NCBI GenBank assembly: GCA_021773215.1
Contig: JAJFKM010000027.1
Coordinates: forward strand, 1 to 64,000
Reading direction: 5' to 3'
Length of the DNA: 64,000 nucleotides
From: Gammaproteobacteria bacterium
GTDB taxonomy: Bacteria; Pseudomonadota; Gammaproteobacteria; Eutrophobiales; Eutrophobiaceae
Position 1 is the stretch's first letter. Every line of letters begins with the position of its first letter. Shown here piece by piece: positions 27,097 to 36,131 of the stretch. A program made the translations under genes and the position numbers. The notes beneath the pieces are model-generated. The model was not told the origin of the DNA, did no database searches, and saw nothing but the letters and a program-made list of their open reading frames with translations.

Positions 27097-27126
27097 TGTT
27101 GCGGCGCAACATATTAAGCGTATAAT
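27097..27126 (+). promoter_or_regulatory. Phasin-1 promoter with TGTTGC-N3-GCAACA operator
   Basis: Perfect inverted repeat TGTTGC GGC GCAACA (27097-27111) covers a -35 TTGCGG (27099-27104); 16 bp later is a consensus -10 TATAAT (27121-27126). The same layout occurs before phasin 2. TGC-rich palindromes of this kind are the known type of target for the PhaR repressor of polyhydroxyalkanoate synthesis; that assignment is inference. Confidence 0.72.
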
Positions 27127-27162
27127 TACACCCAATTAAATTTAAACCTTTGGAGATGAGCC

Positions 27163-27477
27163 ATGGAAAACACATTCGAAAAGTTAATCGAGCCAATAAA
27201 GCAATTGAACGAATTAACATTAAAAAGCATCGAGCAGATAACTGCCGTACAGCTTAAAGCGTTACAGGATAATGCAAAAATTGGCTTGTATGCTTTAAAT
27301 ACAGCGACAGAAATTAATGATATTGATTCATTTAAAAACTATATGGAAAGTCAGATTGCTGTCACGCAGTATGTCTCTGATAATGCAATAGTTGATGTTA
27401 AAGAAATTGCTGAACTGAGTAACTCCTATGCTACAAAGGCAAAGGACGTTGTCGAAAAATCAATTATTCCAGATTAA
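27163..27477 (+). CDS. Phasin family protein 1
   Basis: 104 residues, all helical and amphipathic, with the phasin-type opening FEKLIEPIKQLNELTLKSIE and QITAVQLKALQDNAKIGLYA. Phasins coat polyhydroxyalkanoate granules and limit their coalescence. GGAG precedes the start. Its paralogue follows 241 bp downstream with the same length, its own matching promoter and terminator, so each gene is a separate unit. No PHA synthase gene is in the window. Confidence 0.85.
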   Translation: MENTFEKLIEPIKQLNELTLKSIEQITAVQLKALQDNAKIGLYALNTATEINDIDSFKNYMESQIAVTQYVSDNAIVDVKEIAELSNSYATKAKDVVEKSIIPD

Positions 27478-27500
27478 TACCCCCTGCTTTAGTTGTCCCT

Positions 27501-27530
27501 AAACCGCTCTTTTGAGCGGTTTTTGTTTTT
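27501..27530 (+). terminator. Terminator of phasin 1
   Basis: Stem AAACCGCTC / GAGCGGTTT with TTTT loop, followed by TTTGTTTTT. The same hairpin sequence ends phasin 2. Confidence 0.92.
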
Positions 27531-27650
27531 AAAACATCAACCAAACTTGATGTTTTAAAAGTAAATATTTAATGATTTATGTAGCGTCATAACATTCCAA
27601 AAATAGTAAATAATTAACAATTTCAATTATTTATACTAATTTAATTATTT

Positions 27651-27680
27651 TGTTGCGCTGCAGCATTTTAAGAGTATAAT
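27651..27680 (+). promoter_or_regulatory. Phasin-2 promoter with matching TGC-rich operator
   Basis: TGTTGC GCT GCAGCA (27651-27665, one arm mismatch) covers the -35 TTGCGC; after a 16-bp spacer is TATAAT (27675-27680). Arrangement identical to 27097-27126. Confidence 0.72.
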
Positions 27681-27718
27681 ACCCGCCAATGATTAAATAA
27701 ACTAATTGGAGAAATACA

Positions 27719-28033
27719 ATGAGCAACACATTTGAAAGTTTTTTGGCACCGATAAAAGAGTTAAATGAATTAGCACTTAAAAGCATTGAAGAAATTACAG
27801 CTCTTCAGGTTAAAGCTATTCAGGACACCACGAAGGTGAATCTCGACGCGCTTAAGTCTGCAGCTGATATTAAAGATGCTGATACGCTTCAGAAATATCT
27901 TACTGACCAAGTTGAGATTGCACAAAGCCTGTCAACTAAAGCAGTAGAAGATGCACAAGAAATGGCCAAATTGGGTGAATCTTATGCTAACAGCGTTAAG
28001 GAGATTGTTGAGAAATCAGTGCCTAAAGTTTAA
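27719..28033 (+). CDS. Phasin family protein 2
   Basis: 104 residues, paralogue of phasin 1: FESFLAPIKELNELALKSIE, EITALQVKAIQDTTKVNLDA and a second helical half with SLSTKAVEDAQEMAKLGESY. Predicted granule-associated protein. GGAG lies nine bases before the ATG. Fewer aromatic residues and more alanine than copy 1, so the copies may differ in granule affinity (inference). Confidence 0.86.
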   Translation: MSNTFESFLAPIKELNELALKSIEEITALQVKAIQDTTKVNLDALKSAADIKDADTLQKYLTDQVEIAQSLSTKAVEDAQEMAKLGESYANSVKEIVEKSVPKV

Positions 28034-28055
28034 TACGGGAACTGAAGCTACAACT

Positions 28056-28084
28056 AAAAAACCGCTCTTTTGAGCGGTTTTTTT
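28056..28084 (+). terminator. Terminator of phasin 2
   Basis: AAAAAACCGCTC TTTT GAGCGGTTTTTT, a near-perfect Rho-independent terminator. With the flanking A and T runs it could also act on the minus strand, although the minus-strand gene nearby ends only at 28236. Confidence 0.95.
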
Positions 28085-28235
28085 ATATCCATGGATGAAC
28101 AGTATGTTGCGATAGGACACGACTGCATGGATGCGGGAGATAGAACGAATCAGGAGACAGAGTCGAGGAAGTCCGAAGTGACTAGCGCAGGAAACGAATA
28201 TATAAGGGTTCTTGTTCTACTCAGTCCAAAGGCGA

Positions 28236-29333
28236 CTAAGTTGCCTCATAAGTCGGAAAATCGGCTAAGCCATCTTCTCTAGGTGTCCACCATAATTCCA
28301 CATCTGCCTCAGGCGCTAAAGGCCAATCATTACTAAACCGCTCTACCAGATCCGGATTACTGATATAAGGCCGTCCAAACGCAATCAGATCGGCTTTGCC
28401 GTCGGCAATAGCTTGTTCCGCCGTCTCTTGTGTATAGCCACAATTACCCATTAGCGGGCCATCAAAGACCTGGCGAAAATCATCCAGTGTCATTGGCTCA
28501 CCCAACTCATGAAAACCGAATGCCAGACCATCCATCACATGAAGATAAGCCAGCCCATAATTATTTAGTTGTTGTGCAACGTAGGTAAAATTCTCTCGAT
28601 AATCTGGTGAGCCCATATCATTAAATACACCATTAGGCGCAAGACGAACGCCAACCCGCTCTGCCGGTATCTCCTGAATAACTGCTTGGATCACCTCATC
28701 CAATATACGAAAGCGTTTTTCTATACTGCCACCGTATTCATCCGTACGCTTATTGGTACGCGACTGCAAAAACTGATCGAGCAGATAACCATTCGCACTG
28801 TGTACCTCAATACCATCAAAACCAGCTTGCATCGCACGCTTCGCTGCATTCCTGTAATCCAGTATCGTTTGCTTAATCTCGTCAATGGTGAGCGCATGCG
28901 GGGTTTCGTATTCTTCCTTACCGTTTGGCGTATGTATCTCATCACCATTCAATTTGATAGCGGACGCTGAAACAGGTAATGCGCCATCATGAAAACTGCT
29001 ATGTGATGCACGGCCACAATGCCATAACTGTAGAAAGATAAGGCCACCTTCAGCATGAACCGCATCAACGACCGTTTTCCAGCCCTGCATTTGCTCATCT
29101 TTATAGATACCCGGTGAATCGACCCAACCTATGCCTATCTCCGATACCACCGTCGCTTCGGTAATAATCAAACCTGCCGAAGCACGCTGACGATAATACT
29201 CAGCCATCAGCTCATTCGGGATTCGATCTTTGCCAGCACGTGCACGCGTTAACGGTGCCAATACAACACGATTTTTTAATTCTAATGATTCATTTAAAGA
29301 AAATGAATTTAACAAGGGACTATCTTTACTCAT
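28236..29333 (-). CDS. Old Yellow Enzyme family ene-reductase (NemA-like), copy 2
   Basis: 365 residues from the ATG at 29333, which has GGAAGG upstream; a longer frame to 29381 adds a non-conserved extension. It carries the same motifs as copy 1: LKNRVVLAPLTRARAGKDRI, FDGIEVHSANGYLLDQFLQS, TDEYGGSIEKRFRI and FGRPYISNPDLVERF. FMN-binding, NAD(P)H-dependent reduction of electrophilic alkenes is expected. It starts 58 bp after the end of an MDR-family reductase on the same strand, so they are probably one unit controlled by the divergent HxlR regulator, a common arrangement for electrophile-response genes. Confidence 0.93.
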   Translation of the reverse strand: MSKDSPLLNSFSLNESLELKNRVVLAPLTRARAGKDRIPNELMAEYYRQRASAGLIITEATVVSEIGIGWVDSPGIYKDEQMQGWKTVVDAVHAEGGLIFLQLWHCGRASHSSFHDGALPVSASAIKLNGDEIHTPNGKEEYETPHALTIDEIKQTILDYRNAAKRAMQAGFDGIEVHSANGYLLDQFLQSRTNKRTDEYGGSIEKRFRILDEVIQAVIQEIPAERVGVRLAPNGVFNDMGSPDYRENFTYVAQQLNNYGLAYLHVMDGLAFGFHELGEPMTLDDFRQVFDGPLMGNCGYTQETAEQAIADGKADLIAFGRPYISNPDLVERFSNDWPLAPEADVELWWTPREDGLADFPTYEAT

Positions 29334-29390
29334 GAAATTTTTTCCTTCCCAATATTTATTTGAATGTATAAGACGCTCCAATACTCGAAC

Positions 29391-30383
29391 TTAAACAGTC
29401 ACTACGATCTTTCCTTTCTGCTTGTTAGTTTCCATAAAGCGGTGTGCCTCGACAATCTCATCCAGACTAAAGCGTTGCTCATCAATAATCGGTTTCAGGT
29501 CTCCAGACTCTAGTAGATTAAAGACATATTCTCTGGCGCGTTCACATAGCTCTGGCGACTGCGTAATCTCAAACAAGGTATACCCTCGGATAGTTAAGCC
29601 CTTCACTAGTGCTGGAAACAAAGGAAAAGGCGTGGGTTCGGGCGATAAAGCACCATATTGATATATAGTTGCGCCTTTAGCCGCTGCATCGGCAAGATCA
29701 AGTAGCGCAGGTCCGCCAACAGGATCAAACGTTAAATTTGCCCCTGCTCCTGATGTAATCTCCATCACCCTTTCTGCTATATTTTCTTCATCGGTCACGA
29801 TAACGTGATCAGCACCCGCATCAAGGAGAAATGATTTTTTGTCTGCACCACGTGTCGTCGCAATCGCCAATCCACCGGTTGCCTTAGTAAGCTGAATTGC
29901 AGCTAAACCAACACTACTACTGGCTGCTGTTATCAATACAACATCATCTTTTTTCATTTTTCCATATTCAATCAAAGCGCCATATGCCGTTATGTACTGC
30001 ATCCAGATCGCTGCACCCTCAGAGGCGGATAGCTTATCGGGATAATGCGCGACCGCAGTCACAGGCAAAATTGCAGATTCACCATAGACGCCATAATCAA
30101 CCATTGAGAAAGATGGAATACTACTCACACGATCCCCAACTTTAAAACCCGTCACTCCAGTTCCAACCGAGTCAATAATTCCCGCAGCTTCATAACCTAG
30201 TTGAGAAGGTAATGTCGGAGTTTCTATATATTGTCCTTTACGAAAGACTACTTCAGCACGGTTCAATCCAATCGCCTCAACCTTAATACGAACCTCAGCT
30301 TCTCCCGGCGCTACTAATGGCAACTCCTCCAACTTAAGAACATCGGGCTGACCTAATTCATGAAAACGAACAATCCTGGGCAT
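29391..30383 (-). CDS. Zinc-independent MDR-family NAD(P)H quinone oxidoreductase/alcohol dehydrogenase-like protein
   Basis: 330 residues. GroES-like N-terminal domain (GLNRAEVVFRKGQYIETPTL, LGYEAAGIIDSVG) followed by a Rossmann domain with AASSSVGLAAIQLTKATGG. The catalytic-zinc cysteine of true alcohol dehydrogenases is not seen, which points to the quinone-reductase/crotonase-type branch. NADPH is the likely cofactor. It precedes OYE copy 2 and is divergent from an HxlR regulator, so the pair probably handles reactive carbonyls or quinones. Confidence 0.9.
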   Translation of the reverse strand: MPRIVRFHELGQPDVLKLEELPLVAPGEAEVRIKVEAIGLNRAEVVFRKGQYIETPTLPSQLGYEAAGIIDSVGTGVTGFKVGDRVSSIPSFSMVDYGVYGESAILPVTAVAHYPDKLSASEGAAIWMQYITAYGALIEYGKMKKDDVVLITAASSSVGLAAIQLTKATGGLAIATTRGADKKSFLLDAGADHVIVTDEENIAERVMEITSGAGANLTFDPVGGPALLDLADAAAKGATIYQYGALSPEPTPFPLFPALVKGLTIRGYTLFEITQSPELCERAREYVFNLLESGDLKPIIDEQRFSLDEIVEAHRFMETNKQKGKIVVTV

Positions 30384-30560
30384 TAGAAATAACTCCTATT
30401 AATTTGAATGATGATTTGTGGTAACTCATGTATACATTTTTTTATAGAGGACACTATTTTTATACTGCACGAACAGAAATAACAAATGCCATTTAACAGC
30501 CTGTCAGTTTATCTGTTGCACATAACGAGTCTGAACACTATAATTCATGTGGTTTATTTT

Positions 30561-30588
30561 GTAAACTAGGTTCCTATAAGTAACTAGC
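30561..30588. promoter_or_regulatory. Repeated GTAA(A)CTAG motif in the MDR-HxlR intergenic region
   Basis: GTAAACTAG (30561-30569) and GTAACTAG (30580-30587) lie 12-39 bp before the HxlR start, in the region shared with the divergent MDR gene. It is a candidate HxlR operator; no other support. Confidence 0.35.
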
Positions 30589-30599
30589 AAGAGTGATTA

Positions 30600-30980
30600 A
30601 TGACTAAATTAAAAGCCAATGTTTTTGCAGCAAAATGTTCGTCCAGAGAAGTCCTTGTTTTAATCAGCGAGAAATGGGTGTGCCTGATAGTTTGTGCGTT
30701 AAGCAAACAAAAGGTTTTACGTTTTGGTGAGCTCAAGCGACTCTGTGAAGGTGTGTCGCAAAAAATGTTGACCCAAACATTACGAAAACTGGAACGTGAT
30801 GGTTTAGTGATTCGAACAATATATGCCGATAAATTACCGCTAAAAGTTGAATATAAACTCAGCCCATTAGGAAATAATTTGGTTCCGGTAATCGAGCAAG
30901 TAAAGTCATGGGCTGAGACAAATATGAATAAAATTAATCAGCATAGAATGGAATTTGAGAAGAAAAATAATGTGGTATGA
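30600..30980 (+). CDS. HxlR-family transcriptional regulator
   Basis: 126 residues with the HxlR winged-helix pattern: a leading cysteine (AAKCSSREVLVLISEKW), LRFGELKRLCEGVSQKMLTQ, TLRKLERDGLVIRTIYADKL, and PLKVEYKLSPLGNNLVPVIE. Regulators of this family often sense electrophiles through that N-terminal cysteine and control a divergent oxidoreductase. Here the divergent operon is MDR-OYE2, so it is the probable local repressor. Confidence 0.91.
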   Translation: MTKLKANVFAAKCSSREVLVLISEKWVCLIVCALSKQKVLRFGELKRLCEGVSQKMLTQTLRKLERDGLVIRTIYADKLPLKVEYKLSPLGNNLVPVIEQVKSWAETNMNKINQHRMEFEKKNNVV

Positions 30981-30998
30981 GCTGAGCGTTGGGCTTTA

Positions 30999-31352
30999 TT
31001 ATTTATTCTTTAGTAAGTCCTTTAAATTTGCGAATGGCTTACCGGTACCATGCTCACGATCAAGTTCGTTATTTGCTTTTGTCACCGACACATCTCTATC
31101 TAAATATTTTGCATGCTCGTGATCATGACAATAGAGACACAATAACTCCCAATTGCTGCCGTCTTCGGGATTGTTGTCGTGATTATGATCTTTGTGATGA
31201 ACGGTTAATTCGATGATATTTTCTCTAGTAAATTCTCGCTTACATTTACCACAGACCCAAGCATACAATTTTAGCGCCTTCTCGCGATAACCATGTCCTC
31301 TTGATTCAGCATTGCGCTTGGATTCTGCAACAACTTTATCTAGCTTATCCAT
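30999..31352 (-). CDS. HNH nuclease family protein (YajD-like)
   Basis: 117 residues with a full HNH motif: a zinc-knuckle pair WVCGKCKREF, the catalytic HH of ELTVHHKDHNHDNNPED, the N of GSNWELLCLYCHDHEH, which holds the second cysteine pair. This matches the YajD-type stand-alone HNH family, whose function is not established. Not associated with phage genes here. It is convergent with the HxlR gene with 18 bp between. Confidence 0.9.
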   Translation of the reverse strand: MDKLDKVVAESKRNAESRGHGYREKALKLYAWVCGKCKREFTRENIIELTVHHKDHNHDNNPEDGSNWELLCLYCHDHEHAKYLDRDVSVTKANNELDREHGTGKPFANLKDLLKNK

Positions 31353-31416
31353 GAACCATTATTAATATTAGAGTTATGTGAGCTGTTATCAATACAATCA
31401 ATGCCTACGAATGATT

Positions 31417-31761
31417 CTAGTGTCTTAGTACACCCGCTTGAATACTGATTAAATCATCAAATGTCTTAAGCTGTTTTAGCAGAGTATTTGTCGATGGGTC
31501 ATCTTTATGCAGGCATTCTTCTGCATATTCATATATCCCGCTTTGTGCCGGCAACGGTTTGGTCTGTTCGATGGTATCTTTCATCCTCGGCAAAAATATC
31601 CACTGCAACCATTGCTCAAATTTAAGTGTATCCATACAAAAAGGGATCGTGCTATCGAGATCACTAGCATCAGGCTTGTACTTATCCCACTTTCCGTGGG
31701 TACGTAGGTTAGCCTCGACTTCTAATAAAACGTCGGCAATTCGGTTTGGAATATCGTGCAT
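31417..31761 (-). CDS. YqcC family protein
   Basis: 114 residues: an all-helical protein with PFCMDTLKFEQWLQWIFLPR and MKDTIEQTKPLPAQSGIYEYAEECL, the YqcC/DUF446 signature. Function unknown; often near truC in enterics, but no truC is present here. It lies 64 bp from the HNH gene on the same strand. Confidence 0.85.
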   Translation of the reverse strand: MHDIPNRIADVLLEVEANLRTHGKWDKYKPDASDLDSTIPFCMDTLKFEQWLQWIFLPRMKDTIEQTKPLPAQSGIYEYAEECLHKDDPSTNTLLKQLKTFDDLISIQAGVLRH

Positions 31762-32071
31762 TATGCCGATTATACGTCGAGTTTAGCTGATCCTAAAGTT
31801 TGGAATTCGTAATCTTGTATATATAAGGTGTCCGATTCGAGTCAAATTTCCGAAATTTATGCCATATTTGCAATATTTTGTGCAGAAATGACACTTGATT
31901 TCACATATTTAGACAATCTGGTTTATACTCCGCCCGCCAGTTTACACCTCATGCGGTCATCTCAGTGATAATTCAAAAAGATGTGGGTATTTGGGTAGCG
32001 CAGTTTCCTGAAACTAGGCGCAGGGACAATAATCGATTTCATTAATTAATTTAACTTTATAGAGTAGAACA
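31762..32071. other. Intergenic region and leader of the EF-G2 gene
   Basis: No gene is seen. The region divides divergent genes. In the leader of the EF-G2 gene a hairpin GCGC-AGTTT-CCTG-AAACT-GCGC (31998-32021, two-base bulge) lies about 50 bp before the start. A -10-like TTATAC is near 31924, but no good -35 is placed. Whether the hairpin is regulatory is unknown. Confidence 0.5.
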
Positions 32072-34162
32072 ATGGCTGACTTATCGAAGTATAGAAACAT
32101 AGGTATCTTCGCGCATGTGGACGCAGGTAAAACCACGACCTCAGAACGTATCCTGAAACTGACGGGCAAGATTCATAAAACCGGTGAAGTACATGATGGT
32201 GATGCCACCACTGACTTCATGGAGCAAGAACAGGAGCGCGGCATTACCATTCAGTCTGCTGCAACCAGTTGTTTCTGGAATGACCATCGAATGAATATTA
32301 TCGATACCCCAGGACACGTTGATTTTACTATCGAAGTATACCGTTCATTAAAAGTATTGGACGGCGGCATCGGCGTATTTTGTGGTTCTGGAGGTGTTGA
32401 ACCTCAGTCTGAGACTAATTGGCGCTATGCAAACGATTCTGAAGTTGCACGAATTATTTTCGTAAACAAGCTAGACCGTATCGGCGCAGATTTCTATCGC
32501 GTGATTCAGCAAGTTGAAGATGTTCTAGGTGCAACACCCGTGGCAATGACTTTGCCAATTGGTATTGAAGATAATTTCATTGGTGCAGTCGATCTACTGA
32601 CCCGTAAAGCTTGGATCTGGAAAGACGAAAACGACCCACTAAGTTATGAAATTCAAGAACCGCCAGCAGATATGGTCGACAAGGTCGAAGAATGGCGCGA
32701 AAAACTAATTGAAGCTGTAGTCGACCAAGACGATGCCATTATGGAGAAGTATTTGGAAGGTGAAGAACCTACCATAGAAGAACTCAAGGCTTGTATTCGT
32801 AAAGGAACTATCAACCTTTCATTCTTCCCGACCTATTGCGGTTCAGCATTTAAAAATAAATGTATCCAATTAGTATTAGATGCTGTTGTTGATTATTTAC
32901 CTAATCCTACCGAAGTTAAGCCACAACCTGAAGTCGACCTAGAGGGTAATCCAACTGGGGAAGTAGCAACCGTTGATGCTGATAAACCATTGCGTGCATT
33001 AGCATTTAAAATCATGGATGACCGTTTTGGCGCTCTGACCTTTCTACGTATCTATTCTGGCAAATTAGAAAAAGGGACCGCTGTACTGAATACGTTTACT
33101 GGAAAAACCGAGCGTATTGGTCGTATCGTGGAAATGCATGCAGACGAACGTATCGAACTTGATGGTGCACAAGCAGGCGACATCGTTGCGGCAATTGGTT
33201 TAAAGAATGTTCAAACCGGCCATACCCTATGTGATCCAAACAATCCTGCGACTTTAGAACCAATGGTGTTTCCTGATCCGGTCATCTCAATTGCCGTTTC
33301 ACCAATAGACAAAGCAGCTTCAGAAAAACTAGGTGTCGCTATTGGTAAGATGATTAAAGAAGATCCCTCATTCCGTGTTGAGACTGATGAAGACAGTGGT
33401 GAAACCATTCTCAAAGGCATGGGTGAGTTACATCTAGATATTAAAGTCGATATATTGAAACGTACCCACGGCATTGAAGTTGAAGTCGGTAGTCCTCAAG
33501 TGGCCTATCGTGAAACCGTTACTAAGACCATAGAAGATAGCTATACACATAAGAAACAATCGGGTGGTTCAGGTCAGTACGGCAAAATCGACTACATCAT
33601 TGAACCAGGTGAACCAGGTAGTGGTTTCGTCTTTGAGTCAAAAGTGACTGGCGGTAACGTACCAAAAGAATTCTGGCCAGCGATTGACGGTGGTTTCCAG
33701 AAGAGCATGGACCAAGGTGTATTAGCAGGTTTCCCTTGCCTCGATTTCAAAGTTACTTTGATGGATGGTGCCTTCCATGCGGTTGACTCCTCAGCTATCG
33801 CATTTGAATTGGCGGCCAAGGCAGCTTACCGACAGAGCATGCCTAAGGCCGGACCTCAATTAATGGAACCAATCATGAAGGTTGATGTATTTACACCGGA
33901 AGATCATGTTGGTGATGTCATCGGTGATTTGAATCGTCGTCGCGGCATGATCAAATCTCAGGAAGCAGGTCCAACGGGTGTTCGTATTAAAGCTGATGCA
34001 CCATTAAGTGAGATGTTTGGTTACATTGGTTCTTTGCGTACGATGACTTCCGGTCGAGGCCAATTTTCAATGGAGTTTTTACAATACAACCCATGCCCCA
34101 AGAATGTGGCTGAGGTGGTGATTGCAGAAACAAAAGCGCGAGAAGAAGAAAAGAAAAAATAG
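32072..34162 (+). CDS. Elongation factor G, second-copy type (EF-G2)
   Basis: A 696-residue translocation GTPase. G-motifs are all present: G1 [10 protein letters not shown]3 DTPGH, G4 NKLD, and the EF-G-specific [15 protein letters not shown]. Domains II-V follow, with [20 protein letters not shown] and the domain-[19 protein letters not shown]. The opening [20 protein letters not shown] and [15 protein letters not shown] match the EF-G2 paralogues of Vibrio/Shewanella/Pseudomonas rather than the str-operon fusA product, and no rpsL, rpsG or tuf is adjacent. A strong terminator follows. A decayed piece of an EF-G gene lies at 36831-36961. Confidence 0.93.
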   Translation: MADLSKYRNIGIFAHVDAGKTTTSERILKLTGKIHKTGEVHDGDATTDFMEQEQERGITIQSAATSCFWNDHRMNIIDTPGHVDFTIEVYRSLKVLDGGIGVFCGSGGVEPQSETNWRYANDSEVARIIFVNKLDRIGADFYRVIQQVEDVLGATPVAMTLPIGIEDNFIGAVDLLTRKAWIWKDENDPLSYEIQEPPADMVDKVEEWREKLIEAVVDQDDAIMEKYLEGEEPTIEELKACIRKGTINLSFFPTYCGSAFKNKCIQLVLDAVVDYLPNPTEVKPQPEVDLEGNPTGEVATVDADKPLRALAFKIMDDRFGALTFLRIYSGKLEKGTAVLNTFTGKTERIGRIVEMHADERIELDGAQAGDIVAAIGLKNVQTGHTLCDPNNPATLEPMVFPDPVISIAVSPIDKAASEKLGVAIGKMIKEDPSFRVETDEDSGETILKGMGELHLDIKVDILKRTHGIEVEVGSPQVAYRETVTKTIEDSYTHKKQSGGSGQYGKIDYIIEPGEPGSGFVFESKVTGGNVPKEFWPAIDGGFQKSMDQGVLAGFPCLDFKVTLMDGAFHAVDSSAIAFELAAKAAYRQSMPKAGPQLMEPIMKVDVFTPEDHVGDVIGDLNRRRGMIKSQEAGPTGVRIKADAPLSEMFGYIGSLRTMTSGRGQFSMEFLQYNPCPKNVAEVVIAETKAREEEKKK

Positions 34163-34188
34163 TTTAAGTGTCAGTAAACTTTTAATTT

Positions 34189-34216
34189 AAAAGGCCGGGA
34201 AATCCGGCCTTTTTTA
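34189..34216. terminator. Bidirectional terminator between EF-G2 and M48 genes
   Basis: AAAAGGCCGG GAAAT CCGGCCTTTT, a 10-bp stem with a T-run on either side. It overlaps the last codon of the minus-strand peptidase gene (stop at 34214-34216), serving both convergent genes. Confidence 0.93.
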
Positions 34217-36115
34217 TTGTTTTATTTTTAAATCATGATCTAATAATGGCGGCATAGGACAATCTATACCTTCCGCTATCGCACGAATAAATTCCACTTC
34301 TTCAGCCTCAATCACATCATCATGTTGTGCTGCAAGCGCTAATGCTTTTAAGAACCGTGGTTTAACGAGCGGTTTGAGTTCGTTCATCTTCTGCAATGAT
34401 TGGAGGAGTTTAATATGACTGATTTTATCCTTTGCGAAAATTTCATTTTTAATTCCGAGCGCTGTCGCTGCTGAGCTAAACGCCGCTTCTCCCATTTCTT
34501 TATCGCAACCACTAGAATAAATAACTGCTGAAAGCAGAAGTCGGCTTTCATATTCTAATTTTGTAAAATCACTATAAATTGCTTTAGTCGTTTTTGATTT
34601 GTTTAACGCAAGGACGATGATTCTATGTATTGCCCATTCCCAAAATTCCACTCGATTATCCAATTTAATAATCAATAACAAATCTTGTTTGAATTTCTTT
34701 TGTTGTGCGTCTGACAGGCTTTTCAAAGAAGGAATCGCAAGTTCGATTAACGGCAGCCGATACTTCACATCCAAGGAAAGTAAAGACTGAGTCAGTTTCC
34801 GAAGCTGTAAGACTATTCCAGAATCGATGTCCTGAAACAATAGATCTACTTGTGTTGGTTTTTTTAATAGTGCTTTATGAACGATTAATCCCAAGGTCAT
34901 AGCATAGGCCGTCATCGGCTCACGACTCGCCAACAATAAAGCCTCTGGAATCTCAGTAATTATTTTTCTTGCATACTGAACATGATCGGAAGTCGGTAGA
35001 CCAGTCGTAGAAATGGCCGTCATTATAGCTGCTATCGTTATCAAGCTCTCTGGTTGTCTGAATCCGTCTGCGGAAAAAGGCTTATCCCTATCTTTTTCAT
35101 CGGCTTTAATATCGACTACTTCTGCACGTCTGACGTTTGGGTAACTACCATCCCAACGTGGCTCAATTCGTTTTATTCGATCTTCCAATGCAGGATGCGT
35201 ACTAAACAAACCGGAAGCAAAAGATTTTATACCCTCTGCAAAATAAAAATGACTATACTCAGCTGCATTGGTAGCGGCTAATTTTGATCCCAAACTCCAG
35301 CCACCAATTTTTTTTAAGGCGCCACCGATAGCATCCGGGTTACGCGTAAATTGCACAGATGAAGCATCCGCTAGAAATTCCCGTTGACGACTCACAATTG
35401 CTTTGATCATATTACCAAAAAATGACCCACCATAACCAATAGCCATTAGTCCAATACCCAACAAGACGGCCTTCCCTCCCTCCTTAGAACGACCGGCATA
35501 ACGCACAATTTTTTGTCCTATTAAGCCGATAAAAAGAATGCCAAATAGAATGCCTATCAGCCGGAGATTTAATCGCATGTCACCATTAAATATATGCGAA
35601 AACTCATGTGCAATCACGCCTTGTAATTCATCACGAGAAAGTAGATCAATCGTACCGCGAGTTACACCTATAACGGCATCATGTGGACTATAACCCGCAG
35701 CAAAGGCATTGATTGCAGTATCTTCCAAAACATAAACTTGTGGTACTGGCATGCCAGAAGCAATGGCCATTTCTTCAACGACATTTAACAATCGTCGTTC
35801 GTTTCTATTTCTTGTTGATGAAGGAATAATTCGACCACCCAGTTCTTCAGCAACACGATGGCCACCCGCCTTCATTTCTCCCATCCGAAACAAGCTGGCA
35901 AACAAAACGATAATACTGATCACTATCGCGATAGTGATATGAATATCAATCGAAACCGGCACGACTGAATCACTACCTTTCGATGACACTGCAAAATAAC
36001 AAAACATCACTAACAAATCGGTTAAACCGATCAAGGTTATAACTGCCAGGATAAATAAAAATACCAACCAGCGCGTATTCTTACGCGCCTGCTCCTGGTA
36101 CTCAAAAAAATTCAT
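34214..36115 (-). CDS. M48-family membrane metallopeptidase (HtpX-like) with long C-terminal domain
   Basis: 633 residues. Two membrane helices near 16-45 and 60-83 precede a zinc protease domain with HEFSH at 170-174 (VIAHEFSHIFNGD), a second helix pair at about 190-230, and the third ligand in REFLADASSVQFTRNPD. A further ~300 residues follow the catalytic part (about 325-633); these are helical and unlike HtpX, giving the 'M48 with extension' form. It is paired with LemA on the same strand (gap 16 bp), the usual arrangement for this subfamily, so a role in membrane protein quality control is inferred. Confidence 0.91.
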   Translation of the reverse strand: MNFFEYQEQARKNTRWLVFLFILAVITLIGLTDLLVMFCYFAVSSKGSDSVVPVSIDIHITIAIVISIIVLFASLFRMGEMKAGGHRVAEELGGRIIPSSTRNRNERRLLNVVEEMAIASGMPVPQVYVLEDTAINAFAAGYSPHDAVIGVTRGTIDLLSRDELQGVIAHEFSHIFNGDMRLNLRLIGILFGILFIGLIGQKIVRYAGRSKEGGKAVLLGIGLMAIGYGGSFFGNMIKAIVSRQREFLADASSVQFTRNPDAIGGALKKIGGWSLGSKLAATNAAEYSHFYFAEGIKSFASGLFSTHPALEDRIKRIEPRWDGSYPNVRRAEVVDIKADEKDRDKPFSADGFRQPESLITIAAIMTAISTTGLPTSDHVQYARKIITEIPEALLLASREPMTAYAMTLGLIVHKALLKKPTQVDLLFQDIDSGIVLQLRKLTQSLLSLDVKYRLPLIELAIPSLKSLSDAQQKKFKQDLLLIIKLDNRVEFWEWAIHRIIVLALNKSKTTKAIYSDFTKLEYESRLLLSAVIYSSGCDKEMGEAAFSSAATALGIKNEIFAKDKISHIKLLQSLQKMNELKPLVKPRFLKALALAAQHDDVIEAEEVEFIRAIAEGIDCPMPPLLDHDLKIKQ

Positions 36116-36131
36116 GCGTACTTACAAAATT

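Noticed and set aside
28140-28200. A stretch resembling the GAGGAAAGTCCG motif of RNase P RNA
   Set aside because: Only one short motif fits. The space between the phasin terminator and the next gene (about 150 bp) is too small for RNase P RNA and no other conserved element is seen.
28070-28282. A 70-codon frame after the phasin 2 terminator
   Set aside because: It starts inside the terminator, overlaps the end of the convergent ene-reductase gene and has no recognisable content.
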